Positions 41,929-51,817 of a DNA stretch of 64,000 bases are shown piece by piece. Under the pieces are notes generated by a model. It was not told where the DNA came from. It did not search any database and worked only from the letters and a program-made list of their open reading frames with translations. Every line of letters starts with the position of its first letter. The first letter of the stretch is position 1. The position numbers and the translations under genes are program-made. This stretch comes from Roseicyclus sp. (GTDB lineage: Bacteria; Pseudomonadota; Alphaproteobacteria; Rhodobacterales; Rhodobacteraceae). The stretch spans positions 3,453 to 67,452 of the forward strand of contig JAGYLB010000115.1 in NCBI GenBank assembly GCA_018401055.1. Reading direction: 5' to 3'.

Positions 41929-42567
41929 ATGGCCCGGACCTTTCCTGATCTGACCGCTGAGACTGCCTTGGGCGGGCGCGTCTGCGGCGTGGACGAGGCT
42001 GGGCGCGGCCCGCTGGCGGGACCGGTTGCGGCGGCCGCCGTGGTGCTCGACCCCGCGAACATCCCCGAAGGGCTTAATGATTCCAAGGTGCTGAGCGCCG
42101 GGCGCCGGGCGGCGCTGTTCGACCAGATCCACGCCCGGGCCGAGGTCAGTCTGGCCTGGGCCAGCGTCGAGGAGATCGACCGGCTCAACATACGCGCGGC
42201 GTCCCTTCTGGCGATGCGGCGGGCGGTGGAGGGCTTGGGTTTCGTGCCCGATGCGGCGTTGATCGACGGCAATGCCTGCCCCGAAGGGTTGCCCTGCCGG
42301 GGTGTCACGCTGGTCAAGGGCGACGCGAAAAGCCTGTCGGTCGCGGCTGCCTCGATCATTGCAAAGGTGGCGCGCGACCGGGTGATGACAGCGCTGGCCG
42401 TCGAGTGCCCCGGCTATGGCTGGGAGGTCAACGCAGGCTATCCCACGGCGGTCCACCGCGCCGCCCTACTAGATCTGGGGGTCACCCCCCACCATAGACG
42501 GTCGTTCCGGCCCGTGCACAACATCTTGCTGTCTGCCCACGAACAACACATTGATTCCAATAAATAA
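41929..42567 (+). CDS. rnhB: Ribonuclease HII
   Basis: Complete 212-residue RNase HII, which removes ribonucleotides from DNA. Catalytic acidic residues lie in [20 protein letters not shown] (Asp-Glu) and [11 protein letters not shown] (Asp). The family segments [15 protein letters not shown] and [20 protein letters not shown] follow, then [20 protein letters not shown]. The start at 41929 ([11 protein letters not shown]) places the catalytic DEAGRG at the usual distance. ccrM follows after 79 bp that contain three GANTC sites; the same pairing of rnhB with ccrM is seen in other alphaproteobacteria. Confidence 0.95.
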   Translation: MARTFPDLTAETALGGRVCGVDEAGRGPLAGPVAAAAVVLDPANIPEGLNDSKVLSAGRRAALFDQIHARAEVSLAWASVEEIDRLNIRAASLLAMRRAVEGLGFVPDAALIDGNACPEGLPCRGVTLVKGDAKSLSVAAASIIAKVARDRVMTALAVECPGYGWEVNAGYPTAVHRAALLDLGVTPHHRRSFRPVHNILLSAHEQHIDSNK

Positions 42568-42596
42568 ATTGACGTCGAATCAGTTTTGGGCGACTC
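42553..42596. promoter_or_regulatory. Cluster of three GANTC methylation sites in the ccrM leader
   Basis: GATTC at 42553-42557, GAATC at 42577-42581 and GACTC at 42592-42596, all between the end of rnhB and the ccrM start. GANTC is the target of CcrM itself. In Caulobacter the ccrM promoter is controlled by CtrA and by the methylation state of GANTC sites in its leader, so autoregulation is the likely meaning. Confidence 0.75.
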
Positions 42597-42607
42597 TGCC
42601 TGCATGA

Positions 42608-43750
<1,143 letters not shown>

Positions 43751-43803
43751 CACAAGGATGAACCGCGGGCACGCGCGATGATCCGCGCCTGGCCCGGGAC
43801 TTG

Positions 43804-43837
43804 CCTCCGCCGATGCCCAAGCCCGGCGGGGGTTTTT
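43804..43837 (+). terminator. Rho-independent terminator of ccrM
   Basis: 9-bp stem CCTCCGCCG / CGGCGGGGG (one G-T wobble) with an 11-base loop, followed by TTTTT. It lies 54 bp behind the ccrM stop. Confidence 0.85.
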
Positions 43838-43878
43838 CATTTGCGGTGCGTCAACGCGCTTTGCGCGTCGACGCGTGC

Positions 43879-43967
43879 GAGGGGCTGTCTGCCTCCTCGG
43901 TCGCCATTGTCACTCGGACCAATGGCGTTCCAACGGCGACCACCGAGGATATTTTGAAACAGAGAAT
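43879..43967 (-). repeat. Dispersed gene-tail repeat, copy 4 (diverged)
   Basis: Read on the minus strand (the orientation of the Sua5-type gene) it starts ATTCTCTGTTTC then AAAATATCCTCGGTGG, has an inverted GGCGAC/GTCGCC-type insert, and ends GGCAGACAGCCCCTC. The start lies 13 bases behind the Sua5 stop. It shares the GGCAGACAGCCCCTC block with copy 2. The GGGGCAGAGCCCC hairpin is not recognisable here. Confidence 0.7.
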
Positions 43968-43980
43968 GGGACGGTCGGCG

Positions 43981-44938
43981 TCAGCTGCGCGGGGCCGCTG
44001 CCCGGCGCAAGCGATCGTTGATGGCGCGGCCGAGGCCCTGTTCCGGGATCTCGGAGACGCGGATCGCGGGTGCGGCGCGCGCGGCAGCGAGTGCGTCGGC
44101 GGTGTGGAGAGCCGCAAAGAGGTTGGACGCGGCCTCGGAAAAATCGGCCGTGGGCGACAGGTTCAGGTCGCAGGGCATCGCGCCGAAGCCCAGTGTGATC
44201 TCGCCGGGCTGCGCGGCACCGCCAAGGATGAGGCGCGTCTCGGGGGCGTAGTGGCTGGCCAACTGTCCCGGCGCTTCGAGCCGCGCGCCGGGGGTGGTGT
44301 CGGCGATGAGGGGGCCTGTCAGATGTTCGATCGCCTCGCGTGGGAGGCCGCCTTCGCGCAGGAGCCGCGTGCCGCCGGGCGCAGGGGCGAGGATGGTGGA
44401 TTCGACGCCGACCGTGCAGGGACCCGCATCGAGGATTGCCGCAATGCGGTCGCCCAGCCCTGCGAGGACATGCGTGAGCGTGGTCGCGGTGATCTTGCCC
44501 GAGGGGTTGGCCGACGGGGCGGCAAGTGGGCAGCCGGTGGCGCGCAGGACGGCCTGCATGGATGCATGGGCCGGCACGCGGATGGCAACAGTCGGCAGGT
44601 TTAGCCGTGACCCGCGGCGACAGGCCGTGGTCAGGCTTCAAGGGCAGGACAAGCGTCAGGGGGCCGGGCCAGAAGGCATGGGCGAGCGCCCGGGCCGGAT
44701 CGGGAAAGGCGGCGATGCGTTCTGCGGCGGCCAGGTCGGGGACATGCACGATCAGGGGATTGTGGCCGGGCCGTCCCTTGGCGGCATAGATCGAAGCCAC
44801 GGCCACGTCATCGGTGGCGTCGGCGGCCAGCCCGTAGACCGTTTCCGTCGGCAGCGCGACAAGCCCGCCTTGCCGGAGCAGGGTCGCGGCGCGGGCATGG
44901 CCTGCGGCGGTATCGGGCAGGATTTCGGGTGCGGCCAT
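43981..44938 (-). CDS. tsaC: L-threonylcarbamoyladenylate synthase, Sua5 type (frameshifted)
   Basis: Makes the activated intermediate for t6A at position 37 of ANN-decoding tRNAs. About 318 residues, so the long Sua5 type with a C-terminal extra domain, not the short YrdC type. Seen: ALPTETVYGLAADATDDVAV, IYAAKGRPGHNPLIVHVPD, FWPGPLTLVLPLK, APSANPSGKITATTLTHV and VGVESTILAPAPGG. The frame breaks at 44598-44599; removing one base gives AKLPTVAIRVPAHASMQ. The end is TGA at 43981-43983 (RLRRAAAPRS). t6A synthesis is essential in most bacteria, so a genuine knock-out is unlikely. It is divergent from the acyl-CoA dehydrogenase gene, 130 bp away. Confidence 0.9.
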
Positions 44939-45068
44939 GGCTCTGACGTGACGTTGCGGTTGATCAGGGCGGGGATGCGCCCCTAGCCTTGGGGCGACAG
45001 GGCCGAGGGGGTAGCGCGGTTTGCGCCTCCGTGCAATGACAGGGCCCGCGACCTGAGGAAAGCCCCCC

Positions 45069-46760
45069 ATGCCCTACCGCGCCCCCATCGCCGAGTTCGA
45101 GTTCCTGCTGGCTCATGTCGCAGGCTTCGACCGTGTCGCAGCGCAAGAGCGCTACGCCGAGGCGACGCCTGACACGGTGCGCGCGCTGCTGACCGAGGCG
45201 GGGCGTATCTGCGAGGAGGTTCTGGCGCCGCTGAACCGGGTGGGCGACCGGCAGCCGACGCGGCTGGAAAATGGCGTGGTGCGAACGCCGCCGGGCTATG
45301 CGGAGGGGTATCGCGCCATGGCCGAGGCCGGGATGACGGCGATCTCGGCCCATCCCGATCATGGGGGGCTGGGTCTGCCGATCACGGTCACGGCTTGCGT
45401 CAACGACATAGCGGGGGCGGCCTGTCTTGCGCTGCAGATGAACCCGCTGATGACCCAAGGCCAGATCGAGGCGCTGGAACATCACGCGAGCGAGGCGATC
45501 AAGGCGCTGTATCTGCCGCGGCTGACGAGCGGGGAATGGTCGAGCACGATGAACCTGACCGAACCGCAGGCGGGCTCGGACGTGGGCGCGCTGACGACGA
45601 AGGCCGAGCCCGCGGGCGGCGGCACCTACCGCATCACCGGGCAGAAGATCTACATCTCTTGGGGTGACAATGATTTCACCGAGAATGTGGTGCATCTGGT
45701 GCTGGCGCGGCTGGACGGGGCGCCCAAGGGGACCAAGGGCATATCGCTGTTCCTTGTCCCCAAGCTGATCCCCGATGCGCAGGGCAATCCCGGCGTGGCC
45801 AATAGCTTGAAGGTCGTGAGTCTGGAGCACAAGCTGGGCCTGCATGGCTCGCCAACCTGTGTGATGCAATATGATGGCGCGACCGGCTGGCTGATCGGGG
45901 AGGAAAACCGGGGCATGGCCGCGATGTTCACGATGATGAACAATGCGCGGTTGGGCGTGGCGCTGCATGGCGTATCCATCGCGGATGCCGCGACGCAAGC
46001 GGCTGTGGCCTATGCGGCAGGGCGCAAGCAGGGGCAGCCGCTGATCGCGGGGGGCACCGGCACGATCCTTGACCATGCCGATGTGCGCCGCATGCTGATG
46101 GAGATGAAGGCCGAGACCTTTGCCGCCCGGGCGCTGGCGCTGGATCTGGCGGTGTCGATCGACCTTGGCCATGCGGGCGACGAGGGTCAGGTCGCGCGGG
46201 CTGCCGTTTTGACACCCATCGCAAAGGCTTATGGGACGGAGATGGGTCTGAAGGTCGCCAATATCGGCATTCAGGTTCATGGCGGCATGGGCTTCATCGA
46301 GGAAACAGGTGTGGCGCAATTCGCGCGCGACGTGCGGGTGGCCGCGATCTACGAAGGCACCAACGGCATTCAGGCAATGGACCTTGTGGGCCGCAAGATG
46401 GTCGATGGCGGGTCGTCGATCCGTATGCTGATCGACGCGGTGGAGGCCGAGGCGGCAGATCACCCGATGGGCGCGCCTGTGGGTGCCATGGCGGGCACGC
46501 TTCGGGATGCCACTGACACGCTGCTGGCGATGGACCTCAACAACCGCTTCGGTGGCGCGGTGCCCTACCTTATGGGCTTCGCCCGGGTCATGGGCGCGCT
46601 CTACCATCTGCGGGCGGCTGCGGCGGGCGATGCCGCGCGCGGGGCGCTGGCGCGGTTCTACATCGACCGTCTGCTGCCCGAGGCGCATGGTCTTTTCGCG
46701 CAGGCCCGCCACGGGGCGGCTGGCCTCTATGATCTCTCGCCGGACGATCTGGCGGCGTGA
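45069..46760 (+). CDS. Acyl-CoA dehydrogenase with C-terminal extension
   Basis: Complete 563-residue flavoprotein of the long acyl-CoA dehydrogenase branch. Seen: the FAD and substrate loop MNLTEPQAGSDVGALTTKAE, GQKIYISWGDNDF, LGLHGSPTCVMQYDGATGWL, and the catalytic-base segment FARDVRVAAIYEGTNGIQAM with Glu in YEGTN. The extra C-terminal domain (about residue 440 onward) is typical of the subfamily that includes methylthiopropanoyl-CoA dehydrogenase DmdC and long-chain FadE forms. I cannot decide between these from sequence alone. It overlaps by 4 bp the next small reading frame (ATG at 46757 inside the stop region), so an operon with the MBL hydrolase is likely. Confidence 0.85.
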   Translation: MPYRAPIAEFEFLLAHVAGFDRVAAQERYAEATPDTVRALLTEAGRICEEVLAPLNRVGDRQPTRLENGVVRTPPGYAEGYRAMAEAGMTAISAHPDHGGLGLPITVTACVNDIAGAACLALQMNPLMTQGQIEALEHHASEAIKALYLPRLTSGEWSSTMNLTEPQAGSDVGALTTKAEPAGGGTYRITGQKIYISWGDNDFTENVVHLVLARLDGAPKGTKGISLFLVPKLIPDAQGNPGVANSLKVVSLEHKLGLHGSPTCVMQYDGATGWLIGEENRGMAAMFTMMNNARLGVALHGVSIADAATQAAVAYAAGRKQGQPLIAGGTGTILDHADVRRMLMEMKAETFAARALALDLAVSIDLGHAGDEGQVARAAVLTPIAKAYGTEMGLKVANIGIQVHGGMGFIEETGVAQFARDVRVAAIYEGTNGIQAMDLVGRKMVDGGSSIRMLIDAVEAEAADHPMGAPVGAMAGTLRDATDTLLAMDLNNRFGGAVPYLMGFARVMGALYHLRAAAAGDAARGALARFYIDRLLPEAHGLFAQARHGAAGLYDLSPDDLAA

Positions 46761-46947
46761 CGGCCGATTTGGGCTTCCGCTGGACTGTCCGGCGCGGCGA
46801 GGTGCTGGTCACCCACCATGGCCGCCCCGCCGCGACGCTGAGGGGTGAGGTCGCGGCCGCGTTCCTGTCCCACGCCGACCCCGACGCGCCGGAAGATGTG
46901 CAGGAAGACCTCGCGCGGTTGACGGGCAACTACAAGCGGGGCAATGA
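46757..46947 (+). CDS. Small conserved-looking protein of about 63 residues (probable frameshift at its end)
   Basis: Starts GTG/ATG-type at 46757, overlapping the dehydrogenase stop: MTADLGFRWTVRRGEVLVTH, then GRPAATLRGEVAAAFLSHAD and LARLTGNYKRGN. The raw frame runs on into the MBL gene to 47143. If one G is added to the GGGG run at about 46938, the frame ends at TGA 46945-46947, exactly overlapping the ATG of the MBL gene as an ATGA coupling. That junction is the same type as at 15465, 17342 and 48247. The protein has no recognisable domain; the compact basic and hydrophobic pattern and the -GNYKRGN end suggest a small nucleic-acid- or complex-associated factor, which is only a guess. Confidence 0.55.
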
Positions 46948-48041
46948 ACGCAACGCCAGATCGCACCCCGGAACCGCAGATGATCCATACCCCCATCGAA
47001 ACGGCCCCTGCGCCGGGCGAGGCCACCGAGGTCGCCGAGGGCGTGCTGTGGCTGCGGATTGCGCTGCCGATGGTGCTGGACCATGTCAACGCCTATGCGC
47101 TGCGCGACGGCGATGGCTGGACGCTGGTGGATACCGGGCTTGATACCAAGAAGACCCGCGCGATCTGGGAGGCGGCGCTGGCCGGACCGCTGAAGGGTCT
47201 GCCGGTGCGGCGCCTGATCGTGACGCACCACCACCCTGATCATGTGGGACTGGCTGGCTGGTTTCAGGCGCAAGGCGCCGAATTGTGGATGACGCGCACC
47301 GCCTGGCTGATGGCGCGGATGCTGACCCTGGACGAGCAGCCGCTGCCCGCGCCCGAGACGCTGGAGTTTTGGCGCAGTGCCGGGATGGAGGCGGCGGTGT
47401 TCGAGGCGCGGCGGTCTGAGCGCCCGTTCAATTTCGCCGATATCGTGCATCCGATGCCTCTGGGGTTTTCTAGACTTGTGGAGGGTGGAACGTTCCAGAT
47501 GGGCGGGCGCGTCTGGGATATCCGGTTTGGGCAAGGGCATGCGCCCGATCACGCGACCTTCTGGAGCCGCGAGGATGATCTTGTCATCGGCGGCGATCAA
47601 TTGTTGTCGACGATTTCGCCCAATCTGGGCGTCTATGCGACTGAACCCGGAGCCGATCCAGTGGGCGAATGGCTGGACGCCTGCGCCGCGCTGGAGCCCC
47701 ATGCCCGCGACGCGCATCTTGTGCTGCCCGGCCACAAGCTGCCCTTCACCGGCCTGCCGGATCGGTTGCGACAGATGATCGGCAACCATCACGGGGCGCT
47801 CGACCGGCTGCGGACGCATCTGGCCTCGGGGCCCAGAACCGCGGCGGAGTGCTTTGCGCCGCTGTTCAAGCGGCAGATCGACAGCGGCACCTACGGCCTT
47901 GCGCTGGTCGAGGCGGTGGCGCATCTGAACCACCTGCATGCCCTTGGCGCCGTGACCCGTGACCGGCGCGCGGATGGTGCGTGGCTCTATTGCCTCAGCC
48001 CCGGACCCTGCGGCGCGATGCCCCTACGCCCAAAGGGCTGA
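46944..48041 (+). CDS. Metallo-beta-lactamase-fold hydrolase
   Basis: Complete 365-residue MBL-fold protein, cytosolic, probably binding two zinc ions: THHHPDHVGLAGWF (HxHxDH), the later GQGHAPDHATFW (His) and GGDQLLSTISP (Asp), and the terminal LVLPGHKLPFTG (His). The N-terminal segment GVLWLRIALPMVLDHVNAYA and LVDTGLDTKKTRAIWE is typical of the glyoxalase-II/LACTB2-like branch, and a C-terminal winged-helix-like region (SGTYGLALVEAVAHLNHLHA) follows. Either 46944 or 46980 (MIHTPIETAP) could be the start. Substrate unknown; adjacency to the acyl-CoA dehydrogenase suggests a thioester hydrolase role. Confidence 0.8.
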   Translation: MNATPDRTPEPQMIHTPIETAPAPGEATEVAEGVLWLRIALPMVLDHVNAYALRDGDGWTLVDTGLDTKKTRAIWEAALAGPLKGLPVRRLIVTHHHPDHVGLAGWFQAQGAELWMTRTAWLMARMLTLDEQPLPAPETLEFWRSAGMEAAVFEARRSERPFNFADIVHPMPLGFSRLVEGGTFQMGGRVWDIRFGQGHAPDHATFWSREDDLVIGGDQLLSTISPNLGVYATEPGADPVGEWLDACAALEPHARDAHLVLPGHKLPFTGLPDRLRQMIGNHHGALDRLRTHLASGPRTAAECFAPLFKRQIDSGTYGLALVEAVAHLNHLHALGAVTRDRRADGAWLYCLSPGPCGAMPLRPKG

Positions 48042-48109
48042 CAGGCAGCATGGAATGCGGTATTCCCCGTCCGACCGCGAACAAGACACCCCGGACCGGA
48101 GGGAACGAC

Positions 48110-48250
48110 ATGGCCGAGAACAAGCACAAGCAAGGCGAGATGGATATCACCGAGCAGGAAAAGACCTTTGCCGGTTTCATGCGCATGAGCGTGAATGTCG
48201 GGATCGTCTGCATCGCCATCGTCGTCTTCCTGGCGCTTTTCGCAAGATGA
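48110..48250 (+). CDS. aa3-type cytochrome c oxidase subunit IV
   Basis: 46-residue single-helix membrane peptide: MAENKHKQGEMDITEQEKTF, then AGFMRMSVNVGIVCIAIVVF and LALFAR. It matches the small fourth subunit of alphaproteobacterial aa3 oxidase: a hydrophilic N-terminus with the EQEKTFxGF phrase, then one helix. The other oxidase genes are not in the window. The ATG of the following lipoprotein gene overlaps its TGA. Confidence 0.85.
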   Translation: MAENKHKQGEMDITEQEKTFAGFMRMSVNVGIVCIAIVVFLALFAR

Positions 48251-48897
48251 AACGACTGCTTCGGGTCTGTGTCGCGCTGGTGCTAGCCGGCGCGCTGACT
48301 GGCTGTGCCGCGGAAAGTGTCTGGGCACCCGAAGAGACGGTGCAACGTGCGGCCTACAGGCCGGGCGGCGTGCCGACCGTGACGCTGATGACCATGGTCT
48401 CGAATTCCAATGGGACAGGCGGGCATTCGGCGCTGATCATCGACGGCGCGCAACGTCTGGTTTTTGATCCGGCGGGCAGCTGGCACCATCCGCTGGTGCC
48501 CGAGCGCAACGATGTGCTTTACGGCATGGGCGAGCCCTTCATGGGGTTCTATGTCGATTACCATGCGCGCGAGACTTACCATGTCGTGATGCAGGAGATC
48601 GACGTCACGCCCGAGACGGCGGCGGCGCTGTCGGCGGCGGTGCAGAGCTATGGCGCGGTGCCGCAGGCGCAGTGCTCCCTTTCGATCAGCCGGGTCCTGA
48701 GCCAGACGCCCGGCTTCGAATCCGTGGGGACAAGCTGGTTTCCATTGCGTACGATGCAGCGTTTCGGCGCGCTGCCCGGCGTGCGTGAGCGGCAGATCTT
48801 CGACGATGATTCGGACAACAATCTCGAACTGCTTCAGGCGCAGGCGCGTGCGGCACAGGTGCAGGCGTTGGCCGCGGACATCGCAGCGGCGAACTGA
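48247..48897 (+). CDS. Lipoprotein with a possible permuted NlpC/P60-type Cys-His site
   Basis: 216 residues. The leader MKRLLRVCVALVLAGALTGC ends in a lipobox, with Cys20 as the lipidated residue. The mature part has NSNGTGGHSALIIDGAQRLV followed by FDPAGSWHHP, and later VPQAQCSLSISRVLSQTPGF. A His followed much later by a Cys in a helix is the order of the circularly permuted NlpC/P60 (papain-like) fold, such as YiiX. I propose that family with reserve. It overlaps the COX IV peptide gene by 4 bp (ATGA). A terminator follows at 48946. Confidence 0.65.
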   Translation: MKRLLRVCVALVLAGALTGCAAESVWAPEETVQRAAYRPGGVPTVTLMTMVSNSNGTGGHSALIIDGAQRLVFDPAGSWHHPLVPERNDVLYGMGEPFMGFYVDYHARETYHVVMQEIDVTPETAAALSAAVQSYGAVPQAQCSLSISRVLSQTPGFESVGTSWFPLRTMQRFGALPGVRERQIFDDDSDNNLELLQAQARAAQVQALAADIAAAN

Positions 48898-48945
48898 GCC
48901 ACCTACACGAAGGGCCAACGCGGCACTCCGGTTTCCGAAAAAGCA

Positions 48946-48973
48946 AAACCCCCGGGCCATGGGCGCGGGGGTT
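48946..48973. terminator. Intrinsic terminator between lipoprotein gene and rpsU
   Basis: AAACCCCCG and CGGGGGTTT arms around a GGGCCATGGGCG centre, with A and T runs outside; usable from both sides. rpsU ends 36 bp to the right. Confidence 0.8.
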
Positions 48974-49008
48974 TATCTTTCAACGGCTCACGAACCGATC
49001 AAAGGCGT

Positions 49009-49215
49009 TCAGAGAAGCCCTTCGCGCTGCAATTTCTTGCGCGCCAGCTTGCGGGCGCGGCGGATGCCTTCCGCCTTTTCGCGCGCTTTCTTCTCCGAGG
49101 GCTTTTCGTAATGTTGCTTGAGCTTCATTTCACGGAAAACCCCTTCGCGCTGAAGTTTTTTCTTCAGGGCACGGAGCGCTTGATCGACATTGTTGTCGCG
49201 AACACTGACCTGCAT
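49009..49215 (-). CDS. rpsU: 30S ribosomal protein S21
   Basis: Complete 68-residue S21: [20 protein letters not shown], then [20 protein letters not shown] and a basic tail ending KLQREGLL. A good ribosome-binding site (GGAAGGTGGTG) precedes the ATG at 49215, and a promoter is visible at 49269-49297. Single gene with its own terminator. Confidence 0.98.
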   Translation of the reverse strand: MQVSVRDNNVDQALRALKKKLQREGVFREMKLKQHYEKPSEKKAREKAEGIRRARKLARKKLQREGLL

Positions 49216-49268
49216 TCTGGTGTCACCACCTTCCTAAGTTAGAGTTGCGTTTGAAAGCAGGAAGTGGC

Positions 49269-49297
49269 CGTATAGCAAAGGCCCCCTATCTTGTCTA
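49269..49297 (-). promoter_or_regulatory. rpsU: Sigma-70-type promoter of rpsU
   Basis: On the minus strand: -35 TAGACA (49297-49292), exactly 17 bases, then -10 TATACG (49274-49269). It lies about 54 bp upstream of the rpsU start. Predicted by eye. Confidence 0.7.
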
Positions 49298-49332
49298 CTG
49301 TCTGAGAAAACCGGGAACCATGGGGGTCCGCG

Positions 49333-50041
49333 ATGACCGACGGTCTTGAAAACACCACCGAAACCGCAGCCGATCCCAAGGCCCGGCTGATCGAGGCGGC
49401 CTTGATGCATGTGCCCTTCGACGGCTGGTCGGAGGCCAGTTTCCGCGCAGCCAGCGTGGATGCCGGATTGACCGCCGCCGAGGCGCGGGCATTGTTTCGC
49501 GCGGGGCGGTGGACCTGGCGCTGGCCTTTCACGCGCAGGGCGATGCGGCGATGGTCGCGGCGCTGAAGGCGTCGGACCTGTCGGCGCTGCGCTACAGTGA
49601 TCGGGTTGGCCATGCGATCCGCACAAGGCTGGATCTGGTCGAGAACGACAAGGAAGCTGTGCGGCGCGGCCTGACGCTGTTCGCGCTGCCGATCCATGCC
49701 GCCGATGGGGCGCGTGCATTGTGGCAGACGGCAGACGCGATCTGGACCGCGCTGGGCGATACTTCGGATGATCTGAACTGGTATACCAAGCGCGCGACGC
49801 TGTCGGGGGTCTATTCCTCGACCGTGCTCTATTGGTTGGGCGATCAATCCATGGACCATGCCGCGACCTGGGCCTTTCTGGAGCGGCGGATCGATGATGT
49901 GATGCGGATCGAACGGGCGAAAAAGGCCGTGCGCGAGAACCGATTGCTCAAGCCCCTGATGGCAGGGCCTGAATGGCTGGCGAGCAAGATAAAGGCACCG
50001 GGGCTGCACCCGCCAACCTTCCGGGCCGCTGGCGTTTGTAG
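49333..50041 (+). CDS. COQ9-family ubiquinone biosynthesis protein (frameshifted twice)
   Basis: About 237 residues. The N-terminal HTH-like part is PKARLIEAALMHVPFDGWSE and AASVDAGLTAAEARALF. The lipid-binding COQ9 domain follows: DLALAFHAQGDAAMVAAL, IRTRLDLVENDKEAVRRGLT, DTSDDLNWYTKRATLSGVYS and WLGDQSMDHAATWAFLERRI. In mitochondria COQ9 delivers ubiquinone precursors to COQ7; the bacterial protein is thought to act likewise. The first break is in the GGGG run at 49503-49506; the second, in CCC at 50009-50011, hides the true end PANLPGRWRL with TAG at 50039-50041. Both are repaired by one added base. It is divergent from rpsU. Confidence 0.9.
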
Positions 50042-50118
50042 GGCGCGGCATAACCGCCCTTGCCCCTCGGCCGCCTGTCCGTCAAGCCTTGGGCAAGATG
50101 GACCGGACGGAGGCCCCC

Positions 50119-51098
50119 ATGTCTGAGACAATGCGCGCGATCGAGATCACCAAACCCGGTGGCCCCGAGGTTTTGCAAGCAACGACGCGGCCCGTGCCGG
50201 TGCCCGGCTCAGGGCAAATCCTGATCGCGGTCGATCATGCCGGCGTGAACCGACCCGATGCGCTGCAACGCGCGGGCAGCTATGCCCCCCCGCCCGGCGC
50301 CTCCGATCTGCCGGGGTTGGAGGCTGCGGGATCGTGGCCGCCGTGGGGCCGGATGTGACGCGCTGGAAGGTGGGCGAGGCGGTCTGTGCGCTATTGCCCG
50401 GCGGCGGCTATGCCGAATTTGCGCTGACGCATCAAGATCATGCGCTGCCGGTGCCCGCCGACCTGTCGATGGCGCAGGCGGCGGCGCTGTGCGAGACGTT
50501 CTTCACCGTCTGGTCAAATGTCTTTGTCCGTGGCCGGCTCAAGGCGGGCGAGCGGTTCCTGGTGCATGGTGGATCGTCGGGTATCGGGACGACGGCGATC
50601 CAGCTGGCGCATGTCATGGGCGCGCGCGTGTTCACCACCGCCGGATCGGCCGAGAAATGTGCCGCTTGCGAGCAGCTTGGGGCGGAGCGCGCGATAAACT
50701 ACCGCGAGGCGGATTTCGTCGACGTGCTGCGCGCCGAAGGCGGGGCTGATCTGATCCTCGACATGGTGGGCGGGTCCTACCTGCCGCGCAATGTGCAGGC
50801 GCTGGCCAATGACGGGCGCTTGGTGCAAATCGCTTTTTTGGAAGGGCCGAAGGTGGAGTTGAACTTCGCGCAGGTGATGATGCGGCGGCTGACGATCACG
50901 GGCTCGACGCTGCGCCCGCAATCGGATGCGGCCAAGGCCGATATCGCGGCCGATCTGGCGGCCAATGTCTGGCCGCTGATCACGGCGGGGCGCATCGCAC
51001 CCGTGATGGATCAGGTGTTCGCGCTGGAGGAGGCGGCTGCGGCTCATGCCCGGATGGAAAGCAGCGCCCATATCGGGAAGATTGTGCTGAAGGTGTGA
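50119..51098 (+). CDS. NADPH:quinone oxidoreductase, zeta-crystallin/MDR type (frameshifted)
   Basis: About 326-residue medium-chain reductase without structural zinc cysteines. The N-terminal part is MSETMRAIEITKPGGPEVLQ and VDHAGVNRPDALQRAGSYAP, and the cofactor motif is VHGGSSGIGTTAIQLAHVMG. Then come GSAEKCAACEQLGAERAINY and the end HIGKIVLKV. The frame is lost at GGG 50328-50330 in the codons for LEAAG; one G restores GIVAAVGPDVTRWKVGEAVC. It starts 77 bp after COQ9 on the same strand; a quinone role for both is attractive but unproven. Confidence 0.85.
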
Positions 51099-51148
51099 GT
51101 GCTGCGGAAAACGCGTGTTTTCCCACGTGTTTTGTTGCAGCAATACGC

Positions 51149-51760
51149 CTAGCTGTCGCCGAAGGCCCGCCAGCCAGCCGCAAAGCGCGTGATCCCCGTG
51201 ATCGTCGCCGCTGCCGCAAAGACCAGCGCAAGCACCGGGAACCACGCCGGAAACAGGCAAAAGGCGGCAAAGACCGCGATGGTTTCGGCCCCTTCGGTCA
51301 ATCCGCCGAGGTAGTAGATGCCCTTGCTGGGATAGGCCGCCGCTGTCATGCCGCGCCGGGCCGCGACGCTGGCGAAAGCCAAAAAGGACGTGCCCGAGAT
51401 CACGAAACTGGCGATCAGAACCGCACCGGGCAGCGCGTTGGCGGCAGGGTCGGCCAGCACGAAGCCCAGCGGAAAGGCCGCGTAGAAGACGAAATCGAGC
51501 GCGATATCGAGAAACGCCCCCCGGTCGGTCGGGCCGGTCACGCGCGCCACGGCCCCGTCGAGACCATCCGCGAGCCGGTTCAGCAGCAGCCCCGCCAACG
51601 CGATCCAGTACAGCTCCAGCGCCGCCGCCCCCGCCGCCGCAAGACCCACCAGACAGCCCGCGATGGTCAGGTGATCGGCGCGCAGGCCGCGCGCCGCCAG
51701 CCAGACGCCCGGGGGTGTCAGCAGGCGGCGTTGCAGCGGCAAGATGGCGGCGTCGATCAT
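51149..51760 (-). CDS. CDP-alcohol phosphatidyltransferase family protein
   Basis: Complete 203-residue integral membrane enzyme with about five helices. The catalytic CDP-alcohol motif DGxxGxxAR...GxxxDxxxD is present as DGLDGAVARVTGPTDRG then AFLDIALD. It would transfer a phosphatidyl group from CDP-diacylglycerol to an alcohol. The exact alcohol (glycerol phosphate, serine, inositol and so on) cannot be given. Convergent with the quinone reductase gene, 51 bp between. Confidence 0.88.
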   Translation of the reverse strand: MIDAAILPLQRRLLTPPGVWLAARGLRADHLTIAGCLVGLAAAGAAALELYWIALAGLLLNRLADGLDGAVARVTGPTDRGAFLDIALDFVFYAAFPLGFVLADPAANALPGAVLIASFVISGTSFLAFASVAARRGMTAAAYPSKGIYYLGGLTEGAETIAVFAAFCLFPAWFPVLALVFAAAATITGITRFAAGWRAFGDS

Positions 51761-51817
51761 GGCGCAGGTTTGCCGGGACGGCGCGCCCCGGTCAATCGCG
51801 CGCCGGTCACGCCTGCG

